Both the position numbers and the translations under genes were made by a program. From positions 2,181,501-2,245,500 of the forward strand of contig NZ_LR134388.1 in the NCBI RefSeq assembly GCF_900637685.1: a stretch of DNA of 64,000 nucleotides. The letters are read 5' to 3'. This stretch comes from Legionella sainthelensi. Its GTDB lineage: Bacteria > Pseudomonadota > Gammaproteobacteria > Legionellales > Legionellaceae. Under the pieces are notes generated by a model. It was not told the DNA's origin. It did not search any database and saw nothing but the letters and a program-made list of their open reading frames with translations. This document shows, one piece after another, positions 28,741 to 37,381 of this stretch. The first letter of the stretch is position 1. Every line of letters begins with the position of its first letter.

Positions 28741-29337
28741 TCATACACAATACAATTGCCCTGTTTGGCCGCCTTCTACACTTTTGGAATATGCCATTGC
28801 TGCCCGAGCAGCAGATACCGGTATAAACCCATGAAAATAGTCAGCGTAATCATTCATCGACTCTTGTAAAACGGTTGGACTTACTACGTTAATACGCAGA
28901 CCTCTCGACATTTCAATGGCAGCGCCTTTAACAAATCCATCCAAAGCACCATTGACCATCGCAGCTGATGAGCCATAGCGAATGGGATCACGGTTTAATA
29001 TACCGCTAGTTAGCGTAAATGAGCCACCATCATTGACATAAGGCAGTCCAATCAATACCGTATTAACTTGTCCCATAAGCTTATTATTTAAACCGATGCA
29101 ATATTGTGATTCTGTCATTTCATCCAATGCACCAAAATAGACGGTTCCCGTTGTTAAAATAACTGCATCGACTCGACCCAGCGTTTTATACATCTTTTCT
29201 ATCGTATGATGGTCTGTTATATCAATAAATACATCACCATCGTGCCTTGAAGCGATTATAACTTCATGACGTGATGACAATTCTTTGACCACCTCCCGCC
29301 CTAAAGTGCCAGTTCCACCTATAACCACGATGCGCAT
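28741..29337 (-). CDS. Short-chain dehydrogenase/reductase
   Basis: A 198-residue short SDR. The start at 29337 has SD GGAGATT and puts the Rossmann motif at the N-terminus (MRIVVIGGTGTLGREVVKEL). LTTGTVYFGAL stands where classical SDRs have NNAG. The catalytic YxxxK is not clearly present (GSSAAMVNGALDGFVKG occupies the place), typical of the divergent DUF-like SDRs of about 200 residues. Substrate unknown. Adjacent genes on either side are on the other strand. Confidence 0.82.
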   Translation of the reverse strand: MRIVVIGGTGTLGREVVKELSSRHEVIIASRHDGDVFIDITDHHTIEKMYKTLGRVDAVILTTGTVYFGALDEMTESQYCIGLNNKLMGQVNTVLIGLPYVNDGGSFTLTSGILNRDPIRYGSSAAMVNGALDGFVKGAAIEMSRGLRINVVSPTVLQESMNDYADYFHGFIPVSAARAAMAYSKSVEGGQTGQLYCV

Positions 29338-29618
29338 AACAATCTCCAAAATTCGTGAACTAGGATAAGTATAATTATTTACAAAATAGCAAACAATAAA
29401 CAAAAATTGATAACATTATTTACTATTTAGAGGTAATCGTGGGTGAATTTTGGTGAGATTGCGGCCTAAAAACCTAGAGCTATCATACCCATTAGTGCTC
29501 CAATTCAGCGAGCATGATTGGAGCAATGATTTACTCATGAAGCCTAACGCGCATAAACCCTTGCACACTAAGCGCCGATTTGATAATTTTCAATCAAAGC
29601 TGTTGAAGAGATGGACCT

Positions 29619-31160
29619 ATGAAACCAGGGCATGAAGATGGTAGCGTTATTTTAGAAATGCAAGAAATCCCAAGCGGGACTCACTCAGACAATGGAAGAG
29701 AATTTAATATCAACCCTCTACCCAATTACCATACTTTTGAGCCCAGTGATCTTGCAAATACTGCCATATATAATGTATCCCCCGCCTCCCTCACTACTTG
29801 GTTGACCCGTTACCTCCCATCACCATCCTCACTGACACGCTATTTGCCATCATGGTCGACCGTAGCTTATGGTACCGCTGCTTTTGCGACAACACTCCCC
29901 TTTTTGCCCTATGTACTAACCAAGACTCCTGCTTCGTTAGGGGCCGATTGGTGGGCAGGATTGGATCTGAACACACAATTGTATCTGATTGGTTCATCCG
30001 CTATTTTTCTCGCTGTGGGAACGGGAACACGTTTTAGCTATTATCAACACATGGTAGCAAGTTTAAAAAAAATCGCGGGCAGCTTCTGTACTAACTCCGG
30101 TAATTTTTTATCGAACTCTACCATCATGCTGATCTCGACAATTTCTGCTATGCCCTCTGGAGCCATGGGATATTATGCAGCAAGCTGGGCTCCACAAGCC
30201 TTATCCGGTCTTTCTGCATTGTCCAGCTTTTGCATGACTTCCGCTGTACGTCTTGTCTTCCTACCCAATTTTTTTACCATGATTAAAGATAAATTTAATG
30301 AAGACAGACAATTCCAAAAACAAATCATAACGCAATTAAGTCTCATTAATAAGCAACATCCAAGTGCCTTAGCATGGATAGGACCTGCAGATCAAACCTT
30401 TGATGACGAATTAATTCAAGATAAATTAGGACAATTTTACCAACAACTACTAGATCAGCCTGATTTATTAGCGCCATTTTGCTCTACTCGTCTTAGTGAA
30501 TTTGTAACTTTTCTAACTACAACAGGTACTGGAGCCTGGTTAAGCACAGCATTCTTTATTTTTTGCAGTCAAGCGGGCTATGATGGTTTTAAATTGATCT
30601 GTCAACTTTTGTTAGACAATTGCCCTATGGATGAGCTTCATTATGCGGCTAAATTAGCCATTGCCATTACTCCAGGAATCACTGCTGGTATAGTGGCCTT
30701 TATGTCAGGCTATGAATTTCCCGATCACATTATTGGAAATGTTTTTGTACACGTCAAACAAAAACCTGTGGATCTCCTCAAAACACTGTTGATCACAGGC
30801 TGTTGTGCCCTCACTGCTTTAGCACTTAAAAATGCAGCCACAAGTCTTGCTTCACACCCTAATTTATTCAACTTAACACCAAATGGTACTGATCCCTGGG
30901 AGTACCTTTATTATGCGCTCTATGTGTATGGGAATTATGGGACCGGTATGGTATTAGATTTAACGGCCTGCACCAAACTGTTAGGATTAACCGAAAATAC
31001 CCATCCAACTTCAGCAGACACCATGATTACTTGGCTAGAAAAAAATTCACTGCCCCCTGAAACCCTAAGTGCCTTAAAAAAGCATAGTTTTTTCAACCAT
31101 AGAAGCGACACGCCGAACTCTCCTAAAAACGAACTGATCATCGCTCCTACATTACCCTAG
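29619..31160 (+). CDS. Multi-pass membrane protein, unknown function
   Basis: A 513-residue integral membrane protein not matched to a known family. After a soluble, acidic N-terminus of about 70 residues there are roughly eight hydrophobic segments (for example TAAFATTLPFLPYVLT, LYLIGSSAIFLAVGTG, TPGITAGIVAFMSGY, LLITGCCALTALAL). A soluble region lies between 215 and 295. No transporter signature is visible. The C-terminal tail is Ser/Pro/Asn-rich. Legionella genomes hold many such multi-span proteins, some of them Dot/Icm substrates, but nothing here decides that. Confidence 0.6.
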   Translation: MKPGHEDGSVILEMQEIPSGTHSDNGREFNINPLPNYHTFEPSDLANTAIYNVSPASLTTWLTRYLPSPSSLTRYLPSWSTVAYGTAAFATTLPFLPYVLTKTPASLGADWWAGLDLNTQLYLIGSSAIFLAVGTGTRFSYYQHMVASLKKIAGSFCTNSGNFLSNSTIMLISTISAMPSGAMGYYAASWAPQALSGLSALSSFCMTSAVRLVFLPNFFTMIKDKFNEDRQFQKQIITQLSLINKQHPSALAWIGPADQTFDDELIQDKLGQFYQQLLDQPDLLAPFCSTRLSEFVTFLTTTGTGAWLSTAFFIFCSQAGYDGFKLICQLLLDNCPMDELHYAAKLAIAITPGITAGIVAFMSGYEFPDHIIGNVFVHVKQKPVDLLKTLLITGCCALTALALKNAATSLASHPNLFNLTPNGTDPWEYLYYALYVYGNYGTGMVLDLTACTKLLGLTENTHPTSADTMITWLEKNSLPPETLSALKKHSFFNHRSDTPNSPKNELIIAPTLP

Positions 31161-31318
31161 GCTTTAAACGAGCATCCGTACTGAAATATAACTTTATGAA
31201 ATTCTAAAAACGCACCAATAGAAACATTTATCTTCACTATGAAAAAAATTTGTATTTTAAAATGTATTTGCAATTTATAATAAATAATCTAGCCTTCAGT
31301 TTGTGTGATGATTCAAAT

Positions 31319-32056
31319 ATGATAGACATTAATAATTATCATTTAACATGTGAGGATTGCACCTTATCTCCTTTTTGTATTATAGAGGAGCAAAATTCAC
31401 ATCGAATGAATCAAATTACTCCCGCAGTAAAGCAACACCATTATTTAAAAAAGCATGAAGTCTTATATTTTCCTCAGAATATATTTCGAAACATCTACGC
31501 TATCCAATATGGGAATTTAAAAACTTATCAAGTTGATGCGGATGGAAATGAATTAATTCGAGGATTTTATTTTAGCGGCGAAGTCCTTGGTTTTGAGGCA
31601 ATTTACACCCGACATTACCTTTTATCAGCGGTGGCACTGTCTGATAGTGTTATTTGTGAAATTCCTTATGAGAATTTCTTAGAATTACTGCAATTAAATC
31701 CTGCCCTACAAAAACATATTTTATATTTAATGAGCCAACAATTAAATATGGGAAATTATTTGTTTTCAATCACAGCAGAACAGCGCCTTGCAGCTTTTCT
31801 TATTGATTTATCATTCCGATTACATGCATCAGAAATGCATACAAAGTTTCTTTTACCAATGTCTCGTCAAGATATAGGTAATTATTTAAAACTTACAGCA
31901 GAAACTGTCAGCCGTCTTTTATCTCAATTTAAAAAAAATGAAATTATCGCAATTGATCGTAAAAACATTCAATTTCTGCAACCCGAAAAATTAAAACTTA
32001 TTGCTGACTGTGGCACATTGGCGTTAGGTGCCAATTATCAGCACCCTAATGACTAA
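31319..32056 (+). CDS. FNR-type Crp/Fnr transcription regulator with Fe-S cysteines
   Basis: Cytosolic oxygen-sensing regulator, 245 residues from the ATG at 31319. The N-terminal CEDCTLSPFC gives C11, C14 and C20, the C-x2-C-x5-C spacing of E. coli FNR, and C113 in SVICEIPYE matches FNR C122, so a [4Fe-4S] cluster is expected. The effector domain is followed by the helix-turn-helix RQDIGNYLKLTAETVSRLL with the Glu-x-x-Ser-Arg that reads TTGAT half-sites. An upstream ATG at 31250 would add 23 residues not found in FNR. It is followed by a desaturase gene with an FNR-like box in between. Confidence 0.9.
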   Translation: MIDINNYHLTCEDCTLSPFCIIEEQNSHRMNQITPAVKQHHYLKKHEVLYFPQNIFRNIYAIQYGNLKTYQVDADGNELIRGFYFSGEVLGFEAIYTRHYLLSAVALSDSVICEIPYENFLELLQLNPALQKHILYLMSQQLNMGNYLFSITAEQRLAAFLIDLSFRLHASEMHTKFLLPMSRQDIGNYLKLTAETVSRLLSQFKKNEIIAIDRKNIQFLQPEKLKLIADCGTLALGANYQHPND

Positions 32057-32180
32057 AAAATAAAATTTACCCGGCAGTAAATATATCCTCAGCAAAAAAT
32101 TTAGAACAAGACATTCTAATTGCCGTATTTGTCCTTAAGGACTATAGAATGGTTTCAGTTTTACGCTCGATTACGTTTCC

Positions 32181-32194
32181 ATGATCTAGATCAA
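32181..32194 (+). promoter_or_regulatory. FNR-like box before the desaturase gene
   Basis: ATGATCTAGATCAA matches TTGATnnnnATCAA at 9 of 10 defined bases. A TAAAAT hexamer at 32216-32221 would put the box near -41, the class II activator position. It lies 150 bases before the desaturase start and 125 after the FNR-type gene. A perfect palindrome GTCCTTAAGGAC is also present at 32131-32142. Nothing else is seen in the 32057-32345 gap. Confidence 0.5.
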
Positions 32195-32345
32195 TGTCTT
32201 CTAGAAAAAACTCATTAAAATAACCAAAAAATTAGATTATAGGTTGCATTATTACATCAACAATAATCGTATTCTCTAACTATTTTTTATTTATTGAATT
32301 ATAAATTCCAATAACTTTCGCCAGCTGTATTAGAGGTAACATCTT

Positions 32346-33395
32346 ATGAAATCCACCACTTCAGATAAATTATGGAAACAAATAAAGGAAATAAAATCAT
32401 CTGTGGCTCGTTCAAACATTCCCAATGAGTGTTATAAACAGTCTCATAGTAAGACTTTATTTTGGTATTTTTTTGATCTCGTCTTGTTTTTGTCCGGAAT
32501 CACTCTGGTTTTTTTAAATTTTAATGTGGAATTACAATTACTAGGTGGTTTAATTGCCGGTATAGCTTCAGCTATGATGTTTGTTTGGGCACATGATGCA
32601 GCACATGGAGCTCTTTTCAAAAACAACAAAATTTCCGAGGTGCTAGGAACAATAGCCATGCTCCCCTCATTGAATATTTATCGAATGTGGACCTTTGGCC
32701 ATAATAAAGTTCACCATGGATTTGCCTCTTTTTCTCCCATAGATTGGATATGGCGACCCATGACGTGTTCCGAATACCAATCACTTTCTATGTTCCAGCG
32801 CTCACTCTATCGAATAGAACGATGTTTTTTCACTTGTGCTTTTCATTATTTTCGTAGAATTTGGTGGGAACAAATGGTATGTTTTAATCCTGGTAAAGAT
32901 AAAAAAGAATACCAATATTATCGACATGGTAAACTTGTAGTTCTCTTTTATGCGCTCATGATGTCAATTTTGGGGTATGTTTTTGCAGGAGGCATTATCG
33001 GTATTCTTGCTGCAATCATTTTACCTTTTATCGTTTTTAATTATTTCATTGCAATAATTGTATATCTACATCACACACATCCCGACATCCCTTTTTTCGA
33101 TTTGAAAAACGAATGGTCTCATTCTGTGGGTGCTTTGTATTGCAGCACGATTATCCACTCATCAACAATCTCAAGAATACTATTACACAATATAATGATA
33201 CATATCCCCCACCATTTAGATCCAAGAATTCCTTTTTATAACTTACCGCAAGCACATAAAGCATTAAAAGCAAAATATGGAGAATACTTTCATGAGTATC
33301 ATTTTAAGTTGCGATACGTATTAAGTATTTTTAAAAAATGCAAATTATATGATTTTGAGAATAAATTGTGGATGACCTTTAAGGAAGCGAGGTAA
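32346..33395 (+). CDS. Membrane fatty acid desaturase
   Basis: A 349-residue di-iron membrane desaturase that would introduce double bonds into acyl chains using O2. The three histidine boxes are present: HDAAH (H83-H87), HNKVHH (H119-H124) and HIPHH near residue 290. Membrane helices lie around 40-78 and 195-240. Substrate and regiospecificity cannot be read from sequence; related enzymes also hydroxylate or act on carotenoid-like lipids. SD is AGAGG. The neighbouring FNR-type gene and FNR-like box suggest oxygen control. Confidence 0.85.
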   Translation: MKSTTSDKLWKQIKEIKSSVARSNIPNECYKQSHSKTLFWYFFDLVLFLSGITLVFLNFNVELQLLGGLIAGIASAMMFVWAHDAAHGALFKNNKISEVLGTIAMLPSLNIYRMWTFGHNKVHHGFASFSPIDWIWRPMTCSEYQSLSMFQRSLYRIERCFFTCAFHYFRRIWWEQMVCFNPGKDKKEYQYYRHGKLVVLFYALMMSILGYVFAGGIIGILAAIILPFIVFNYFIAIIVYLHHTHPDIPFFDLKNEWSHSVGALYCSTIIHSSTISRILLHNIMIHIPHHLDPRIPFYNLPQAHKALKAKYGEYFHEYHFKLRYVLSIFKKCKLYDFENKLWMTFKEAR

Positions 33396-33630
33396 TGCGT
33401 TTTAGAAGATTCCAGGATTTGGTGATGATGAGACCTTTGCACCTCAATGATATCTGTTGATTCTTATAGCTAACTTTTCCAAGAGCATTGGGATGGTTTG
33501 TATTTCTAAATTCACTTGGTCTTGATCTTCAGCTAGAAATAACGAATTCTCACGTAAAGATTAGGGTCTGTTGACAATTCACCTGCCGTCTACGTGCCGC
33601 TTCTTGTCCGCGGCATCCATTCGATCTAAA

Positions 33631-33921
33631 TCATTGGCACATTTCTTCATACAGGTCACGCGATTGAGGGTTTAGTTTCTCTATTAAATTTATTTTCCAT
33701 TGTCTTGGCCAATTTTTGAAACGTTTTTCACGTCGTGCTGCTTCAACGTATAATTCATATGCTTCATAATAGACCCGCATATGTACGTTATACTGAGCAG
33801 TGAAACCAGGACTGACTTTATTTTTGTGTTCCCAAGTCCGTTTAATGATGTCTGACGTAGACCCTACGTAAAGAGTACCATGATGCTGACTCGCAAGAAT
33901 AGAAACATAAGCCAGACTCAT
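33631..33921 (-). CDS. GIY-YIG nuclease-domain protein
   Basis: A 96-residue single-domain GIY-YIG protein, the kind often annotated as UvrC-like but lacking UvrC's other domains. Motifs: AYVSILASQHHGTLYVG (GIY..YIG region), R and E of KRTWEHKN and the YYEAYELYVEAARREKRFK segment with the catalytic Glu context. The start at 33921 has AAGGAAG upstream; the ATG at 33945 is less likely. It lies inside the inverted ends of an IS5-type element. Cellular role of these stand-alone nucleases is unclear. Confidence 0.85.
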   Translation of the reverse strand: MSLAYVSILASQHHGTLYVGSTSDIIKRTWEHKNKVSPGFTAQYNVHMRVYYEAYELYVEAARREKRFKNWPRQWKINLIEKLNPQSRDLYEEMCQ

Positions 33922-33971
33922 CGTACTTCCTTGAATGTTGGACAAACACTAAGATAATACCGGAAGCTGCG

Positions 33972-34490
33972 CTACATAGGTAGCCATAAAAATGCGCATG
34001 CCATAGCAACAACAGAAGCATCGTTTCGCTTTAATTTATCAACTCTTGTGGCGATTGCACGAACGTGTTTTATTCTGACAAAAAAATTTTCAACTCGATG
34101 TCTGTATTTATAAATACCCCAATCCATATCTGCATTGCCAGTTTTAGAATTGCTCTTTCCTGGAATCACGGGAATGGATGATTTTTTTCGAATGGTATCT
34201 CGAACCTCTTCGCTATCATAACCCTTATCTGCAATAGTATGTTCTGCAGCAGGTAACTTTTCGATAAATTCTGGTGCCACTTTGCAATCATGCACTTCGC
34301 CACCTGTTATTTCAAAATCAATAGGTAATCCGTGAGCATCAACAGCCATATGAATCTTCGTTGTATTTCCAGCAGCCGACTTACCAATGCCTTGTTCTTC
34401 CTTATTAGGTGCGCCAGCACTATGTTGATGAGCTTTGACAATACTGCCATCAATAAACTCCCATTGGATGCCGCGGACAAGCCGTGGCAC
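33972..34490 (-). pseudogene. IS5-family transposase, N-terminally truncated
   Basis: 172 codons carrying the catalytic core of an IS5-family (IS427/IS1031-like) DDE transposase: first Asp in EFIDGSIVKAHQHSAG, second Asp in TIADKGYDSEE, Glu in YRHRVENFFVR. The N-terminal domain of the family (about 90-100 residues) is absent. The ORF begins inside the right inverted end, reading MPRLVRGIQWEF, so the coding start arises from the repeat sequence itself. Likely inactive. Confidence 0.8.
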
Positions 34491-34795
34491 GTAGGCGACA
34501 GGTGAATTGTCAACAGACCCTAGACTAAGTTAATCATACAATATTTGTAAATTTAGACTCATATCTCTGATCATCGATTCGGAGATATGATAATTCCTTA
34601 TCACGTAAATAACCGTATTATCTCAAATGATAAGAAAAAGATTTGCTTATCACTTCAACAATAAAAAGTACCGAATAACAAAATTTCCATAATTGATAAA
34701 TAAGCTGTACCAGAATACTTAAAAAAAATGATTAACTTCATTGAATGAACGTAATCAAAAAAATATAACCTTTCCTTGAGTTAGCTCCTAAAAGT

Positions 34796-34823
34796 ATTCT
34801 CTCCCCACATGTGGGGAGAGAAT
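34796..34823 (-). terminator. Perfect 28-bp palindrome, likely terminator
   Basis: Two 14-base arms, ATTCTCTCCCCACA and TGTGGGGAGAGAAT, with no spacer. It is 55 bases past the stop of the PDE-HAD gene on the minus strand and is followed there by ACTTTT. Probably a terminator; a binding site is the alternative. The 34523-34877 gap otherwise shows no gene. Confidence 0.5.
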
Positions 34824-34877
34824 TAAAGAGAGATGATTTTCTTTGGGCAAGAATAGTCAGTTCTTAACCTGGCTCTT

Positions 34878-36974
34878 TCAAAAGCATTGAGTTTGAACCT
34901 TGCTTTCCATTGAGTGGTCTAATTTCTTCACGTGCTGTGTTGGCATAGCAGAGGAGAAGAAATGAATATTTTTTCCATCTGAGGCTTTGTAACCATTTTT
35001 ATTTTCTACCGCGACGAGCAAAATTACATTAAAATGTTTGAAAATTTCACTAACTTCCGCTTTCATCTTTTGAGCGACATACCCATTAATGATGCGTTTT
35101 CCTTGGTAATTACGAATACTTCCATTGGCATGAACTTGAATAAAGCGATCATCACCATTGGAGTTTTTTCCCTGGACAATAAATCCTCCTTCAGGTTTTG
35201 TATTTACGGCGATTCCTATTACTTTATGACCATTACCTAAAAAATAATCTTTTATCAAGGGTACAGGAGGTTGATTCATTGGTACGCAAATTTGTGGATT
35301 CAATCCAGGTTGCGTTGCTAGTGCATTATTTACTTTTTTAGCAAACACTTCAGAAAGTAATCTTTTGGGCCACGGACGCTCCTGGCGTAAAGCTTTATAA
35401 TCATCGACTCTATATCCTTCGATGTTAATATTACCAGAACAGTACGCAACACATTTATCAATTTGGCTTTGAGTGTCATCAAAAAGCACACAATTAACTT
35501 TATAATTTTTTAAATCATCGTTCTTCATTATTACTTTTGACAGAAATTCAGCTTTCTTCCCCTCAGAGTGAATAGTGTGTAATCGATCATGCGGAATATT
35601 TAATTCTTGCCCAATATCGATACCATTATAAAATTTTATTTTTCCTAGTAGATTATCAGAGTCTTGACCAAATAATTTTTTCATATCCTCTTTTTTATAT
35701 TTCCAATTAGCCGTCACAATCCAGACTTCATGACCATTACTTATTGCCTCTGCCATTTTTGCCTTAATTTTAGTCATTTCCTTCTGCTTAAAGAGAGGTC
35801 CTTCTTTATCTTTAAATGAGTGTTGTTTAATTAACGTGTCATCTATATCAAAAGCAAATACATATTTAGTCTCAGTAGGTTGAGGAAGACTTATTGGATT
35901 ATCTAAATTTATCACAGGATTTGATGTTGCTAATTGTAGATGAGATAGTTCGGTAATGGCTTGATCTATATTAGCCACTACCTCAACCAGCTTTTTGCCA
36001 TCTAAGGAAGGCTTGTAAGTATAATTAACTCCAGCTTCTTGGTGAGCCACTTTATTTCCAGTCATTGCATTGGCTTTACATCCCATTTCTACTAAATTAT
36101 TAACAACTTCTTTTAATTGAGAATTATCAAAATAGTATTGAAGAGAATTTTCTAAAGCACCCCGCTTTACAGAAAATATTCGGGTTAAATCTATTCGATG
36201 AGCTGACATCAATACATTCTCAGTAAAGTATCTCAAGGCTTTACCATTAATGCCTGCGACATCTTGGTAACTGTCTAAGGTGTGTTTCTTTTTGAGGGTA
36301 TGCTCAAGCATACCCTCTTTAATAATTTGAATTAAATTATGGTTAAATCCTAATTCTTTGGCTATCTGTTCAAACATGTCTGCAGAGCGTTTTGAATAAA
36401 TAGTTGCAGAGCCACGATTATCTTTTTCATGATCCAAGGTACGGCCAATACGTTTACAATAAGCGGCTAATTTTAAAGCACTTTTGATTTCAGGATTGCT
36501 ATTAATTGCTTGGGCGATAGCGCGCCCTTTTGAATTACCATCCACAGCCATTTTATTGATTATTGCATCGGTATAAATCATCTGTCGTAATGCATGGCCG
36601 GTTCCATGATTTTGCTTATAGACAGCTACCCCAGAAATTTTTTCTGGGGGTTCAGTGTTATTTGCTTTACTAAATGGATACTTATCAATTTTTTTACCTT
36701 GAGCATTAAAAACTTTATGAGGATCATAGTGGTATGGGCGTTCAATAATATCTCGAGAAATACGCTTATATACTTCAGCTAAACTGTTATCTGAAAAATC
36801 TGTTAAAGGAGCAAAAGTCTCCCACTCAAAGACCGCCAAAGAGTCCATAGGTGGTTGTGAATGGTTTGGTTTTGTTTGATAGCCAGGCTTCTTTGATTCA
36901 TAGCGTGATTTTTGTACGGGAAAAGGAGAGTTGGAGGGTAAGTTTGTAGCTGTTTTTCGAACATATTTAGACAT
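34878..36974 (-). CDS. SidE-type phosphodiesterase-like / HAD phosphatase fusion, effector candidate
   Basis: A 698-residue protein with no signal peptide. Residues about 105-320 resemble the phosphodiesterase domain of the SidE family and the DupA/DupB deubiquitinases: NHGTGHALRQ (H123, H127), followed by KLAAYCKRIGRTLDHEKDN and ENVLMSAHRIDLTRIF, which supply further His/Glu/Asp positions. From about 368 to 535 a HAD-type domain follows: motif I FDIDDTLI (D376, D378), motif II IVTANW and the late acidic motif CVLFDDTQ. In known proteins the first domain cuts or reverses phosphoribosyl-ubiquitin links; whether that holds here, and what the HAD domain hydrolyses, is open. The domain pairing is unfamiliar to me. 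Confidence 0.65.
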   Translation of the reverse strand: MSKYVRKTATNLPSNSPFPVQKSRYESKKPGYQTKPNHSQPPMDSLAVFEWETFAPLTDFSDNSLAEVYKRISRDIIERPYHYDPHKVFNAQGKKIDKYPFSKANNTEPPEKISGVAVYKQNHGTGHALRQMIYTDAIINKMAVDGNSKGRAIAQAINSNPEIKSALKLAAYCKRIGRTLDHEKDNRGSATIYSKRSADMFEQIAKELGFNHNLIQIIKEGMLEHTLKKKHTLDSYQDVAGINGKALRYFTENVLMSAHRIDLTRIFSVKRGALENSLQYYFDNSQLKEVVNNLVEMGCKANAMTGNKVAHQEAGVNYTYKPSLDGKKLVEVVANIDQAITELSHLQLATSNPVINLDNPISLPQPTETKYVFAFDIDDTLIKQHSFKDKEGPLFKQKEMTKIKAKMAEAISNGHEVWIVTANWKYKKEDMKKLFGQDSDNLLGKIKFYNGIDIGQELNIPHDRLHTIHSEGKKAEFLSKVIMKNDDLKNYKVNCVLFDDTQSQIDKCVAYCSGNINIEGYRVDDYKALRQERPWPKRLLSEVFAKKVNNALATQPGLNPQICVPMNQPPVPLIKDYFLGNGHKVIGIAVNTKPEGGFIVQGKNSNGDDRFIQVHANGSIRNYQGKRIINGYVAQKMKAEVSEIFKHFNVILLVAVENKNGYKASDGKNIHFFSSAMPTQHVKKLDHSMESKVQTQCF

Positions 36975-37168
36975 TTATATATCCCACTAGAATTGGTTGT
37001 TCGCAATTGTACATTATGCGTATTAAGAGCTCATTAAGCAGGAGTGATTGATATTTTTGTCACATTGCCCCAAATTGTCGATTGCCGAAAGAGAGAGTTC
37101 GGCGGGGGACAGTTGAGGATGGATTTATATTTAAATAGCTCTGTGTTTGCGTTATCACCGTGGAAATC

Positions 37169-37381
37169 ATGCTGCAAAAAACTGAATTATGCCAATCTTA
37201 TTTAGACAAGAGAGAATTAATATTACTCAACCGTGGCTTATACTATGAAAATAAACTTGCACTACCCTACTATAAACGAACAGAGCAACTCAGCTATTTT
37301 TATGATGTTATCGACTTAATTGTTTCAGCACAGATTTATAAAGGGCGTATTACATTAATCGGTTTACCCTTCAGAAAATGA
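37169..37381 (+). CDS. Small ORF, uncertain
   Basis: 70 codons from the ATG at 37169 (a GTG at 37160 is an alternative), with GTGGA as a poor ribosome site. The protein is Leu/Tyr-rich with no recognisable domain. It overlaps the end of the 2-hydroxyacid dehydrogenase gene on the other strand by 46 bases, which argues against it. Kept only because it fills the space between two genes and reads plausibly. Confidence 0.25.
   Translation: MLQKTELCQSYLDKRELILLNRGLYYENKLALPYYKRTEQLSYFYDVIDLIVSAQIYKGRITLIGLPFRK

Larger units (their letters stand above)
33564..34520. mobile_element. IS5-derived element with long inverted ends and GIY-YIG cargo
   Basis: A 957-bp element bounded by inverted ends that are identical for the first 22 bases (start GGGTCTGTTGACAATTCACC) and remain similar for about 55 bases, with TA on each side (33562-33563 and 34521-34522) as target duplication. 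Inside are a GIY-YIG nuclease gene and the 3' two-thirds of an IS5-family transposase. The inner part of each end includes a GC-rich palindromic unit (GGCTTGTCCGCGGCATCC on the right). Truncated transposase suggests it is no longer autonomous. Confidence 0.7.

Noticed and set aside
29450..29635. 61-codon plus-strand ORF before the membrane protein
   Set aside because: No ribosome site, overlaps the start of the 29619 gene, and the translation has no recognisable protein character.
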